This document shows, one piece after another, positions 1 to 6,151 of a DNA stretch of 6,406 bases. Source of the stretch: Syntrophaceae bacterium UBA6112 (GTDB lineage Bacteria; Desulfobacterota; Syntrophia; Syntrophales; UBA5619). The stretch covers positions 5,400 through 11,805 of the forward strand of contig DIWG01000007.1 in NCBI GenBank assembly GCA_002423465.1, written 5' to 3'. The position numbers were made by a program, and so were the translations under genes. The notes beneath the pieces were generated by a model, which searched no databases, was not told the DNA's origin, and saw only the letters and a program-made list of their open reading frames with translations. Numbering within the stretch: position 1 is the first letter of the stretch; every line of letters begins with the position of its first letter.

Positions 1-1625
1 TCACCCACTATGCCGAGATGCGCGGTGTCGGACTGAGCCACATCATCTCCGCCGGCAACGCCATCGGGGTAAAGTTCCACGAATACATCGACTACCTGGG
101 CCGGGACGAGGAAACCAAAGCGATCCTGGTCTACATGGAGGGGATCAAGGAGGGAGGGGAGATCGTCCGGGTGGCACGGGAAGTTTCAAAGATGAAACCG
201 GTCGTGGTCCTCAAGGTCGGGCGGAGCAAGGCGGGCGCACGAGCCGCCGCCTCCCATACGGGATCTCTGGCCGCCGACGACGCCGTCGTGGATGCGGCCT
301 TTCGCCAGGCGGGAATTGTCCGGGTCGCCAACGTGGACGAGATGTTCGATGTCGCGATGTCGTTCGCCAACATGCCGCTGCCGAAGGGAAACCGTGTCGC
401 CATCGTCTCCGAGGGCGGCGGGGACAATTCGGTCGCCGCGGACAACGCCGAGCATTTCGGGCTGGATGTCCCGGTCCTGCCGCAGGCCACCCAGGAGAGG
501 ATCCGCCCGTTCCTGCTCTCCGGAATGCCGGCATCGAATCCGATCGATTACGGCGGAACGGCCGAGGAGAACCCCGACATGATCAACAAAGTCGTCGAGG
601 CCCTGATGGAGGAGCCGGGAATTGATTCGGTCTACGTCACGGGATTTTTCGGCGGGTTCAAGGAGATCATCGCCCCGCACGTCGGCGAACTGGAAGAGAA
701 GACCTCGCAGGAGCTGGTCCGTCTGATGCGGCAGTACGGCAAACCGCTCGCCGTTCACACCTCCTTTGCCCAAGCCCCCTTCCGCTCAATGCAAATACTA
801 AGTGAAAACGGCGTATTGCTAACCCCTTCCTCGGAACGGGCCGCCCAATGTCTGGCCTACATGGCCAAATTCTCGGCCCGCCGGGAGAAGCTGAATCTTG
901 CAAAGCCTCTGCCGGCCGTTCCGGCCGATGTGGACAAGGCGCGGACCCTGATCGAGGCGGTCGAAAGGGAGGGTCGGAAAAGTCTCCTGGAGACGGACGC
1001 CAGGGAACTCCTCTCCCTCTATGGCGTCGCCCTTCCCCCGGCCACACTGGCAAAAACCCCGGATGAAGCGGTGGCGGCCGCCGTGGCCGTGGGCTTCCCC
1101 GTCGCCCTGAAAATCGTCTCCCCCGAGATCATCCACAAGTCGGACGCAGGCGGTATTCTCCTGAACCTGGGGAACGAGGCTGCCGTCCGCGAGGGTTTTG
1201 CGAAGGTTGTCGCCAACGCTTCCCGGGTCAGCAGTCCGGAAAAAGTTCTGGGCGTCCTGGTGGCGCCGATGGCGCCCAAGGGTCAGGAGTGCATCGTCGG
1301 CATGATCCGGAATCCCCAGTTCGGCGCAGTCCTGATGTTCGGCCTTGGCGGGATCTTCGTGGAGGTGTTGAAGGATGTCTCCTTCCGGGTCGCCCCGCCG
1401 TCCGACCTCGACCTGGAGGAGATGATCCATGAAATCAAGGGATACCCCCTTCTGAGCGGTATCCGCGGGCAGAAGCCGAAGGACACCGGAATCCTGAAGG
1501 ATCTCCTCCGGAGGGTCGCGCAGATGGCCGCCGATCACCCGGAAATCCAGGAAGTGGACATCAATCCGATCATCGTGCACGAACAGGGGGCGTCCGTCGT
1601 CGACGCCCGGATCATCATCGCCTAA
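1..1625 (+). CDS. Acyl-CoA synthetase (NDP/ADP-forming), 5'-truncated by window edge
   Basis: The frame is open from base 3, so the Met at 18 is probably internal; numbering here takes it as residue 1. Members of this family catalyse acyl-CoA + NDP + Pi <-> acid + CoA + NTP through a phosphohistidine, in the cytoplasm. The visible order is the succinyl-CoA-synthetase-like middle (about 1-290) and then an ATP-grasp domain (about 305-535). His80 in SHTGSLA matches the phosphorylated histidine. ATP-grasp signatures are HKSDAGG (373-379), GLGGIFVEVLKD (442-453) and EVDINP (512-517, metal-binding type). Family members with the fused alpha-beta layout are about 700 residues, so roughly 170 N-terminal residues with the CoA-binding Rossmann fold should lie upstream. 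The stop TAA lies 11 bp before the crotonase gene, so the two are probably one transcript. Substrate is not decidable: acetate, an aryl acid or a dicarboxylate are all possible. The family call is secure; the direction (ATP-making or acid-activating) is not. Confidence 0.93.
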   Translation, partial: THYAEMRGVGLSHIISAGNAIGVKFHEYIDYLGRDEETKAILVYMEGIKEGGEIVRVAREVSKMKPVVVLKVGRSKAGARAAASHTGSLAADDAVVDAAFRQAGIVRVANVDEMFDVAMSFANMPLPKGNRVAIVSEGGGDNSVAADNAEHFGLDVPVLPQATQERIRPFLLSGMPASNPIDYGGTAEENPDMINKVVEALMEEPGIDSVYVTGFFGGFKEIIAPHVGELEEKTSQELVRLMRQYGKPLAVHTSFAQAPFRSMQILSENGVLLTPSSERAAQCLAYMAKFSARREKLNLAKPLPAVPADVDKARTLIEAVEREGRKSLLETDARELLSLYGVALPPATLAKTPDEAVAAAVAVGFPVALKIVSPEIIHKSDAGGILLNLGNEAAVREGFAKVVANASRVSSPEKVLGVLVAPMAPKGQECIVGMIRNPQFGAVLMFGLGGIFVEVLKDVSFRVAPPSDLDLEEMIHEIKGYPLLSGIRGQKPKDTGILKDLLRRVAQMAADHPEIQEVDINPIIVHEQGASVVDARIIIA

Positions 1626-1630
1626 GGAGG
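1624..1630 (+). promoter_or_regulatory. Shine-Dalgarno AAGGAGG for the crotonase gene
   Basis: AAGGAGG begins inside the TAA stop codon of the acyl-CoA synthetase gene and ends 6 nt before the ATG at 1637. It fixes that start and, because it overlaps the upstream stop, makes translational coupling of the two genes likely. Confidence 0.85.
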
Positions 1631-1636
1631 ATCACC

Positions 1637-2398
1637 ATGACTTTTGAATGCATCATCTACGAAAAGAAAGAAGGGGTCGCCGTCATCACCCTGAACCGAC
1701 CCCAGGTGCTAAACGCCATGAACAAGCGACTCTGGCTCGATGTCGAGCAGGCTCTCGCCGATGCCCGCGAGGACGAGGGTGTGAAGGTCCTCATCTTCAC
1801 CGGAACGGGACGGGCCTTTTCCACGGGGGCGGATCTCAAGGACTCCAAAGGCCGATCCCTCAAGGCCTACCGGGATTACCTGGTCCACCTCCAGGAGATC
1901 TCCCGCCAGATCATCCGCTATCCGAAACCGACCATCGCCGCCGTGAACGGTTTTGCCCTGGGCAGCGGCTACGAGTTGGCGCTCGCCTGCGACATCCGGA
2001 TCGCCGCGGAAGGGGCAAAATTCGGCTCCCCCGAGGCGCGCGTCTCCTCTTCCGTGACCGGCGGCGCAATGCGCCTCGTCCAGGATCTTGTCGGCCCCGG
2101 CAAGGCACGAGAACTGCTGTTCACCTGCGACTACATTGACGGCAGGGAAGCGGAACGGATCGGCCTCGTCAACCGGGCCGTTCCCGCCGAACAGTTGATG
2201 GAGGAGACCCTGGCCATGGCGAAGAAGATCGCCGCCAATTCGCTCTTTTCCATCAACCTGATCAAGAAAGGGCTCAACATGGCTTCGGAGGTCAGCCTGG
2301 AGGCCCTGATGGACTACGAGGTCGAGGCCTGTCTGGCGACCGTGTCGGCGCCGGAGCGGCTGGATAAGTTGGAGGAGTTCGCCGACCGGAAAAAATAG
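1637..2398 (+). CDS. Enoyl-CoA hydratase/isomerase family protein (crotonase)
   Basis: A 253-residue cytoplasmic protein of usual crotonase length. The family binds acyl-CoA with the thioester in an oxyanion hole; the hydratase members add water to 2-enoyl-CoA. Visible are GRAFSTGADLKD (58-69, first oxyanion-hole strand, Ala65) and NGFALGSGYELALACD (104-119). Glu113 and Glu133 lie 20 residues apart, as do Glu144 and Glu164 of rat mitochondrial hydratase, so both hydratase glutamates appear present and hydration is more likely than an isomerase-only or hydrolase activity. Ser110 stands where Gly141 usually forms the second oxyanion NH. The usual PGxGGTQRL segment is replaced by SVTGGAMRL (139-147). 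The start is set by the strong Shine-Dalgarno. Crotonyl-CoA hydratase would fit the neighbouring glutaconyl-CoA decarboxylase. Cyclohexadienecarboxyl-CoA hydratase is less likely, because the RPQVLNAMN segment looks like ordinary hydratases. Family secure, substrate inferred. Confidence 0.92.
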   Translation: MTFECIIYEKKEGVAVITLNRPQVLNAMNKRLWLDVEQALADAREDEGVKVLIFTGTGRAFSTGADLKDSKGRSLKAYRDYLVHLQEISRQIIRYPKPTIAAVNGFALGSGYELALACDIRIAAEGAKFGSPEARVSSSVTGGAMRLVQDLVGPGKARELLFTCDYIDGREAERIGLVNRAVPAEQLMEETLAMAKKIAANSLFSINLIKKGLNMASEVSLEALMDYEVEACLATVSAPERLDKLEEFADRKK

Positions 2399-2446
2399 GG
2401 GGGGGTTGCATCCTCCGGGAACAACGGCACTGGGGGAACCGATCGG

Positions 2447-2483
2447 ATGATCGGGACCAAAAAGAAAACAAACGACCGATCAT
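2447..2483. repeat. 8-bp inverted repeat upstream of the TAXI gene
   Basis: ATGATCGG (2447-2454) and CCGATCAT (2476-2483) are perfect reverse complements around a 21-nt A-rich spacer. A palindromic CCGATCGG (2439-2446) adjoins the left arm, so the GATCGG/CCGATC core occurs three times within 45 bp. The right arm ends one base before the Shine-Dalgarno of the transporter gene. It could be an operator or an mRNA hairpin affecting initiation. There is no T-tract, so it does not look like a terminator. The repeat is directly visible; its function is inference. Confidence 0.5.
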
Positions 2484-2484
2484 G

Positions 2485-2492
2485 AAGGAGGG
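2485..2492 (+). promoter_or_regulatory. Shine-Dalgarno AAGGAGGG deciding the TAXI start
   Basis: AAGGAGGG ends 4 nt before the ATG at 2497. An in-frame ATG at 2482 lies upstream of it and would translate through the ribosome site, so 2497 is preferred. The protein then begins MKRSK followed by a hydrophobic stretch, a normal secretion signal. Confidence 0.8.
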
Positions 2493-2496
2493 AAAA

Positions 2497-3465
2497 ATGA
2501 AACGTTCAAAGATCAGTTTATTGGCCATTGGGTTGGTCCTGTGCCTGGGATTTGCGGTCCAGGCATCGGCCGCGGACAAAATCTTCCTGACGCTCGCCTC
2601 GGGAAGCCCCGGCGGGGCTTACTATCCCCTTGGAGGCGGCATGTCCGTTGTGATCCAGAAAACCGTGGAAGGCTTCCGCTGCGCCTCGGAATCAACCGGG
2701 GCATCGGTGGAGAACAGCCGGCTCGTCGGCAACGGCGATTCGGACATGGGGATGGTCATGGGAAGCGTCGGTTACAATGCCGCGGAGGGGAAGAAGCCCT
2801 TTGAGAAGAAATACGATATCGTCTCCCTCTTCCAGATGTATCCGGCACCTCAGCATCTCGTGACAACCGCCCAGAGCGGGATCAAGAAGATCGCCGACCT
2901 CAAGGGAAAGCGGGTTTCCATCGACGTTCCGGGCAGCGGCTGCTCAACAATGTCAAAAATCATCCTCGAAGAGGCGGGTTTCAATCTCGAAAAGGACCTG
3001 AAGATCGCAAATCTGTCGCAGACCGAATCGGTCCAGGCCCTCAAGGACGGAGTCATTGACGCAACCTTCTTCAACTTTGCCTATCCGGGTTCCGCAGTGA
3101 TGGATCTGGCGGCCACCCGGGACATCGTCCTGGTTCCGATCGAGCAGAAGCTGGCGGACCAGATCCTCAAGAAATATCCCTACTATGTCAAGATCGTCAT
3201 CCCCGGGAAGACCTATGCGAAGGTGGATTACGATGTCCTGTGCCTGGGCGATTCCAACGTGATGGTCGCAAACAAGAAGATGAAGGATGACGTCGCCTAC
3301 AAGATCGTGAAGGCGATTTACACCAACGTGAATGGAGGACAATGGGCGCTGAAAAACGTTCATCCGATAGCGTCCCAGTTGACGCCGCAGAACGCCGTGA
3401 ACAGCCCTCTTCCGCTCCACCCGGGCGCGGCGAAGTACTTCAAGGAAGTTGGGGCGTTGAAATAG
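2497..3465 (+). CDS. TAXI-family TRAP transporter periplasmic solute-binding protein
   Basis: A 322-residue exported binding protein. Residues 1-25 form a Sec signal peptide: MKRSK, a hydrophobic core at about 6-21, and likely cleavage after ASA at 23-25. Cys16 follows VL rather than a lipobox residue, so a lipoprotein is unlikely. The mature part opens with LTLASGSPGGAYYPLGGGMS, the typical TAXI start (strand, then a GGxYYPLG ligand-site turn). Further family features are LKGKRVSIDVPGSGC and a C-terminal HPGAAKYFKEVG. TAXI proteins deliver their ligand to a fused TRAP permease; characterised members take organic acids or amino acids, but the ligand cannot be read here. The permease and a DUF1850 protein follow, completing a tripartite set in the order binding protein, DUF1850, permease. 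The length is normal and no defect is seen. Confidence 0.93.
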   Translation: MKRSKISLLAIGLVLCLGFAVQASAADKIFLTLASGSPGGAYYPLGGGMSVVIQKTVEGFRCASESTGASVENSRLVGNGDSDMGMVMGSVGYNAAEGKKPFEKKYDIVSLFQMYPAPQHLVTTAQSGIKKIADLKGKRVSIDVPGSGCSTMSKIILEEAGFNLEKDLKIANLSQTESVQALKDGVIDATFFNFAYPGSAVMDLAATRDIVLVPIEQKLADQILKKYPYYVKIVIPGKTYAKVDYDVLCLGDSNVMVANKKMKDDVAYKIVKAIYTNVNGGQWALKNVHPIASQLTPQNAVNSPLPLHPGAAKYFKEVGALK

Positions 3466-3517
3466 ACAATCCGTCCATGGTTCAGGGAGAGCGGAGATGC
3501 GGAGCGGTGAAAATGCC

Positions 3518-3560
3518 GGGGGGCCGGGCGGTGTCGGCGGCCCCTTTCCTTCTCCTTTTC
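3518..3560 (+). terminator. Possible attenuator/terminator hairpin after the binding-protein gene
   Basis: GGGGCCG (3520-3526) pairs perfectly with CGGCCCC (3538-3544) around an 11-nt loop, and two G-U pairs could extend the stem. The following bases TTTCCTTCTCCTTTTC are pyrimidine-rich but not a clean T-run. It lies 54 nt past the TAXI stop and before the DUF1850/permease pair. A leaky terminator or an RNA-stabilising hairpin here would let the soluble binding protein be made in excess over the membrane parts. The hairpin is visible; its role is inference. The rest of the 129-bp gap shows no gene. Confidence 0.4.
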
Positions 3561-3594
3561 CAAGTCCCAAAACGGAAAGGGATAGCGGGCGAAC

Positions 3595-4077
3595 ATGTGC
3601 AGGATCTTCTGTCTGTTGCTGGCCATTTTGTTCCTTGCGGGCGGTGTGTCGGTCGGGCCTTGCGCTGCGGGGCATCTGACCCTCCAGATCGTCCGGACGG
3701 TCGGGGAAGAGCTGCTCTGGGAATCCCCGGTGGAACGGGGGGATCATTTCACGATTGAATACCGCCACTCCTCCGACCTTACACCCGTACGGGATCTGTT
3801 CCGAATCGGGAACGAAGGGGAGATTGTACTCATTGAGGAGAGCTATCTGTGGTATGGGGCGGGTCTGGAGTCCCACCCCGAGATGGGGAAAACCGACTTT
3901 TCCGGAGAATGGACCCGGGTTCGCATGCAGCGGGCCTTTCCCCGATTTCTGCTCCGGGTGGGAGAAGTCGCCAACCATGTCCTGACCCTTCACGGTCGGG
4001 AAATACCGCTGTTGTCCATTGCAAGGGGGAGGGAATCGATATGGATACGCGTGAAGAGGAACGTCAAGATCCAGTAG
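3595..4077 (+). CDS. DUF1850 domain protein, TAXI-TRAP accessory
   Basis: A 160-residue protein with a hydrophobic N-terminus (about 4-20, LLLAILFLAGG) that is a signal peptide or single membrane anchor, placing the rest in the periplasm. The body matches DUF1850 as I know it: EYRHSSDLTPVRDLFRI (55-71, conserved His58-Ser59), an acidic strand, YGAGLES (87-93) and a C-terminal RVGEVANHVLTL segment (121-132). The molecular role of DUF1850 is unknown; the family is repeatedly found beside TAXI permeases, as here. An in-frame TAG at 3583-3585 sits just upstream, so ATG 3595 is the earliest ATG. The nearest purine-rich site (GGAAAGG, 3574-3580) is 14 nt away, so initiation is probably weak. The 3' end overlaps the permease gene by 37 nt in another frame, implying coupled translation. 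Family call good, function open. Confidence 0.8.
   Translation: MCRIFCLLLAILFLAGGVSVGPCAAGHLTLQIVRTVGEELLWESPVERGDHFTIEYRHSSDLTPVRDLFRIGNEGEIVLIEESYLWYGAGLESHPEMGKTDFSGEWTRVRMQRAFPRFLLRVGEVANHVLTLHGREIPLLSIARGRESIWIRVKRNVKIQ
4025..4033 (+). promoter_or_regulatory. Shine-Dalgarno GGGGGAGGG for the TRAP permease
   Basis: GGGGGAGGG contains GGAGG at 4028-4032, 8 nt before ATG 4041, inside the end of the DUF1850 gene. It decides the permease start. The reading frame stays open back to an ATG at 3849, but that stretch encodes Pro/Arg/Gly-rich sequence that is the shadow of DUF1850. Confidence 0.75.
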
Positions 4078-6065
4078 GGCGAAAACCCGGTCTTCAGGGC
4101 GCCGGGACCGCAGAGGAGACGGAAGAGGCCCTGGCGGCGCGGCGCGCCAAGGAGGTCCTCGATGAGTTTGAGCGAAAGCGCGAATACAAGAACCTTCCCG
4201 CCCTGCTGATCACGATCGTCGCGGTGGCGACATCCGGCTATCACCTGCTCTATGCCTATTTTCACCCGTTCTTTGCGCTGGACCACCGGGCAATCCACTG
4301 GCTGTTCATGTCCATCCTGCTGTTCGCCCTCTACCCGTTTTCCAAGAAGCGGTCGCCGCTCAAACGCATGTCCCTCCCGGACGGGGTTCTTCTCGTCATA
4401 TCGGTGGGCATCTGTCTGTGGATTTTCACCCATTCCACCAGTATCCTCAACCGGGCGGGAACCTTCGGAACAATGGATGTCGTCATGGGAACTGTTCTGG
4501 TACTGATCGTCCTGGAGGCGGCCCGGCGGGCCGCGGGTCCGGCCGTTCCCCTGATCGCCGTCGTCTTCATCGGCTACGCCCTCTTCGGTCCCTATCTCCC
4601 GGATGTCCTGGCCCACAAGGGGTACGGCATCCAACGCCTCTGCACCTACCTGGCGCTCTCCACGGACGGGATCTTCGGCGTCCCCATCGGGGTGTCGGCC
4701 AATTTCATCCTCCTGTTCATCCTCTACGGCGCCCTGCTCCGGAAGACGGGCGCCGGACAGTTCTTCACCGATGTGGCTTTCGCCCTGACCGGCTGGACGC
4801 GGGGGGGACCCGCGAAGGCCGCCGTCGTCTCCAGCACCTTCTTCGGGATGATCTCTGGGAGTTCGGTCGCCAACACGGTCACGACGGGAACCTTTACCAT
4901 CCCGCTGATGAAACGGACCGGATATCCGGCCCATTTCGCGGGCGGCGTCGAGGCATCCTCCTCCACGATGGGGCAGATCATGCCGCCCATCATGGGGGCC
5001 GCCGCCTTCATCATGGCGGAGTTCCTCTCCGTTCCCTACTACAAGGTCTGCATCGCCGCCGCCATCCCGGCGACCCTCGCCTTCTTCTCGACATTTATGC
5101 AGGTCCACTTCCGGGCCGTTTCCCTGGGTCTCGTCGGCCTTCCCCGGAACGAGCTGCCGAAGATCGGCGCCGCCTTTGCCGCGGGTTGGCACCACCTCTT
5201 CTCCATCTTCCTGCTGATCGCCTTCCTGATGCAGGACTTCTCTCCGGAGCGAGCCGTCTTCTGGGCGATCCTCGCCACCGTCGCCACCTCCTTCCTCATG
5301 TGCCTCATCCGGAGGGAATCGCTGAAGGCCTTCGGGAAACTGATCCTGGAGGGTCTCGAGGAGGGCGCAATCGGCGCCGTCGAGGTGGCCGCCGCCTGCG
5401 CCGCGGCGGGCATCATCATCGGCTCCATCACGATGACCGGCTTGGGGATCAAATTTTCCTCATTGATCGTTGACGCCTCGATGGGGCAGCTCTATCTGGC
5501 TCTGCCGTTCACGATGATCGCCTGCCTGTTCCTGGGGATGGGCGTGCCGACGACGGCGCAGTATGTCATCATCTCGGCACTGGTGGCGCCTGCCCTCGTC
5601 CAGATGGGAGTCCTGCCGATGGCCGCCCACCTGTTCATCCTTTATTTCGGAACACGCGCCGATATCACACCCCCCGTGGCCCTGGCCGCATATGCAGGGG
5701 CGGGCATCGCCCGCTCCGACCCCTGGAAGACGGGGCTGGCGGCTTTCCAGCTCGGGATCGCCGGCTTCATCATCCCGTTCATGTTCGTCTATGCGCCCGA
5801 GCTGCTCTTCGTCGGCAGCCTCTGGAAAATCCTGCCGGCGCTGCTGACGGCCACCTTCGGGGTGATTTGCCTGGCGGCCGCCGTCCAGCGCTGCCTGCTG
5901 GTCAAGACCACCTGGTACGAGACGCTGTTGTTGCTGGTCACCTCGTTTTTACTGATCAAGCCGGGGCTACAGACCGACATGATCGGCGCCACCCTGTTCG
6001 CCGTCGTTTTTCTGTTCCAGTGGTTCCGAAGGAAACGCGATGCCGGACAGGCGGCTTCGGTATGA
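4041..6065 (+). CDS. TRAP transporter fused permease (4TM/12TM, DctQM-type) of the TAXI class
   Basis: A 674-residue inner-membrane protein, of normal length for the fused small-plus-large TRAP permeases that pair with TAXI binding proteins. Residues 1-50 are hydrophilic and charged (a likely cytoplasmic helix around 24-48, rich in Glu/Arg/Ala). Hydrophobic segments at about 52-72, 84-100, 114-131 and 146-160 form the DctQ-like part. The DctM-like part follows from about 165. Hallmarks are SSTFFGMISGSSVANTV (264-280), GGVEASSSTMGQIMPPIMGA (301-320), LGMGVPTTAQYVIISALVAP (498-517) and DITPPVALAAYAGAGIA (541-557), the pair of re-entrant hairpin-like motifs of the ion-coupled transport domain. 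Three further hydrophobic segments end the protein (about 598-620, 627-639, 648-662) before a basic tail. TRAP permeases use an ion gradient, not ATP; whether it is Na+ or H+ cannot be told here. The stop TGA overlaps an ATG at 6062. Confidence 0.94.
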   Translation: MDTREEERQDPVGRKPGLQGAGTAEETEEALAARRAKEVLDEFERKREYKNLPALLITIVAVATSGYHLLYAYFHPFFALDHRAIHWLFMSILLFALYPFSKKRSPLKRMSLPDGVLLVISVGICLWIFTHSTSILNRAGTFGTMDVVMGTVLVLIVLEAARRAAGPAVPLIAVVFIGYALFGPYLPDVLAHKGYGIQRLCTYLALSTDGIFGVPIGVSANFILLFILYGALLRKTGAGQFFTDVAFALTGWTRGGPAKAAVVSSTFFGMISGSSVANTVTTGTFTIPLMKRTGYPAHFAGGVEASSSTMGQIMPPIMGAAAFIMAEFLSVPYYKVCIAAAIPATLAFFSTFMQVHFRAVSLGLVGLPRNELPKIGAAFAAGWHHLFSIFLLIAFLMQDFSPERAVFWAILATVATSFLMCLIRRESLKAFGKLILEGLEEGAIGAVEVAAACAAAGIIIGSITMTGLGIKFSSLIVDASMGQLYLALPFTMIACLFLGMGVPTTAQYVIISALVAPALVQMGVLPMAAHLFILYFGTRADITPPVALAAYAGAGIARSDPWKTGLAAFQLGIAGFIIPFMFVYAPELLFVGSLWKILPALLTATFGVICLAAAVQRCLLVKTTWYETLLLLVTSFLLIKPGLQTDMIGATLFAVVFLFQWFRRKRDAGQAASV

Positions 6066-6151
6066 TGCAGGAATTCGCTATCCGATCAGAAGATAAATAT
6101 CCTTTGTCGATGGATGGACGGGAAACAGGGAAGGAAAGAAATAGACCATGA
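6062..6151 (+). CDS. Possible 29-codon coupling mini-ORF between permease and gcdA
   Basis: An ATG at 6062 overlaps the permease stop (ATGA), and the frame ends in a TGA at 6149-6151 that overlaps the gcdA start (ATGA). It would encode 29 residues beginning MMQEFAIRSEDKY and ending NRP, with no recognisable domain. Codons differ from the neighbours (AGA twice, CGA, TCA, CCA, TTG), and there is no good Shine-Dalgarno, which argues against a functional protein. The exact overlap at both ends could carry ribosomes from permease to gcdA, whose own ribosome site is poor. It may equally be chance. The 82-bp gap shows no convincing terminator. Confidence 0.22.
   Translation: MMQEFAIRSEDKYPLSMDGRETGKERNRP

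Noticed and set aside
173..190. Sigma-54-like TGGCAC element
   Set aside because: It lies inside the synthetase coding region and the -12 TTGC half is absent at the right spacing.
819..1580. Minus-strand open frame (253 codons) opposite the acyl-CoA synthetase
   Set aside because: It is the complement of the ATP-grasp region, rich in Asp, Gly, Arg and His, and shows no motif.
2399..2440. Terminator or promoter right after the crotonase gene (G-run and CCTCC; TTGCAT as -35)
   Set aside because: The possible stem is short and lacks a T-tract, and no -10 lies at a suitable distance from TTGCAT.
2482..2496. Upstream in-frame ATG for the TAXI gene, adding MKEGK
   Set aside because: It lies before the Shine-Dalgarno AAGGAGGG and inside the inverted repeat; the ATG at 2497 has the ribosome site and a clean signal peptide.
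3497..3679. 60-codon frame starting in the TAXI-DUF1850 gap with a GGAG just upstream
   Set aside because: Its product is low-complexity Gly/Pro/Ser and it runs into the DUF1850 gene out of frame; no support beyond the start.
2953..3993. Minus-strand open frame (346 codons) opposite TAXI and DUF1850
   Set aside because: It spans two recognisable plus-strand genes and their gap, with no family resemblance of its own.
3849..4040. 64-residue N-terminal extension of the permease
   Set aside because: It is Pro/Arg/Gly-rich, overlaps the DUF1850 gene in another frame, and a good Shine-Dalgarno precedes ATG 4041.
3990..5195. Long minus-strand open frame (401 codons) opposite the permease
   Set aside because: It is a charged, Gly/Asp/Arg-rich composition shadow of a GC-rich gene with no domain; the plus strand holds an unmistakable permease.
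6066..6110. Promoter in the AT-rich stretch before gcdA (GATAAA-like -10)
   Set aside because: No -35 element is found 16-18 bp upstream; the match is too weak to annotate.
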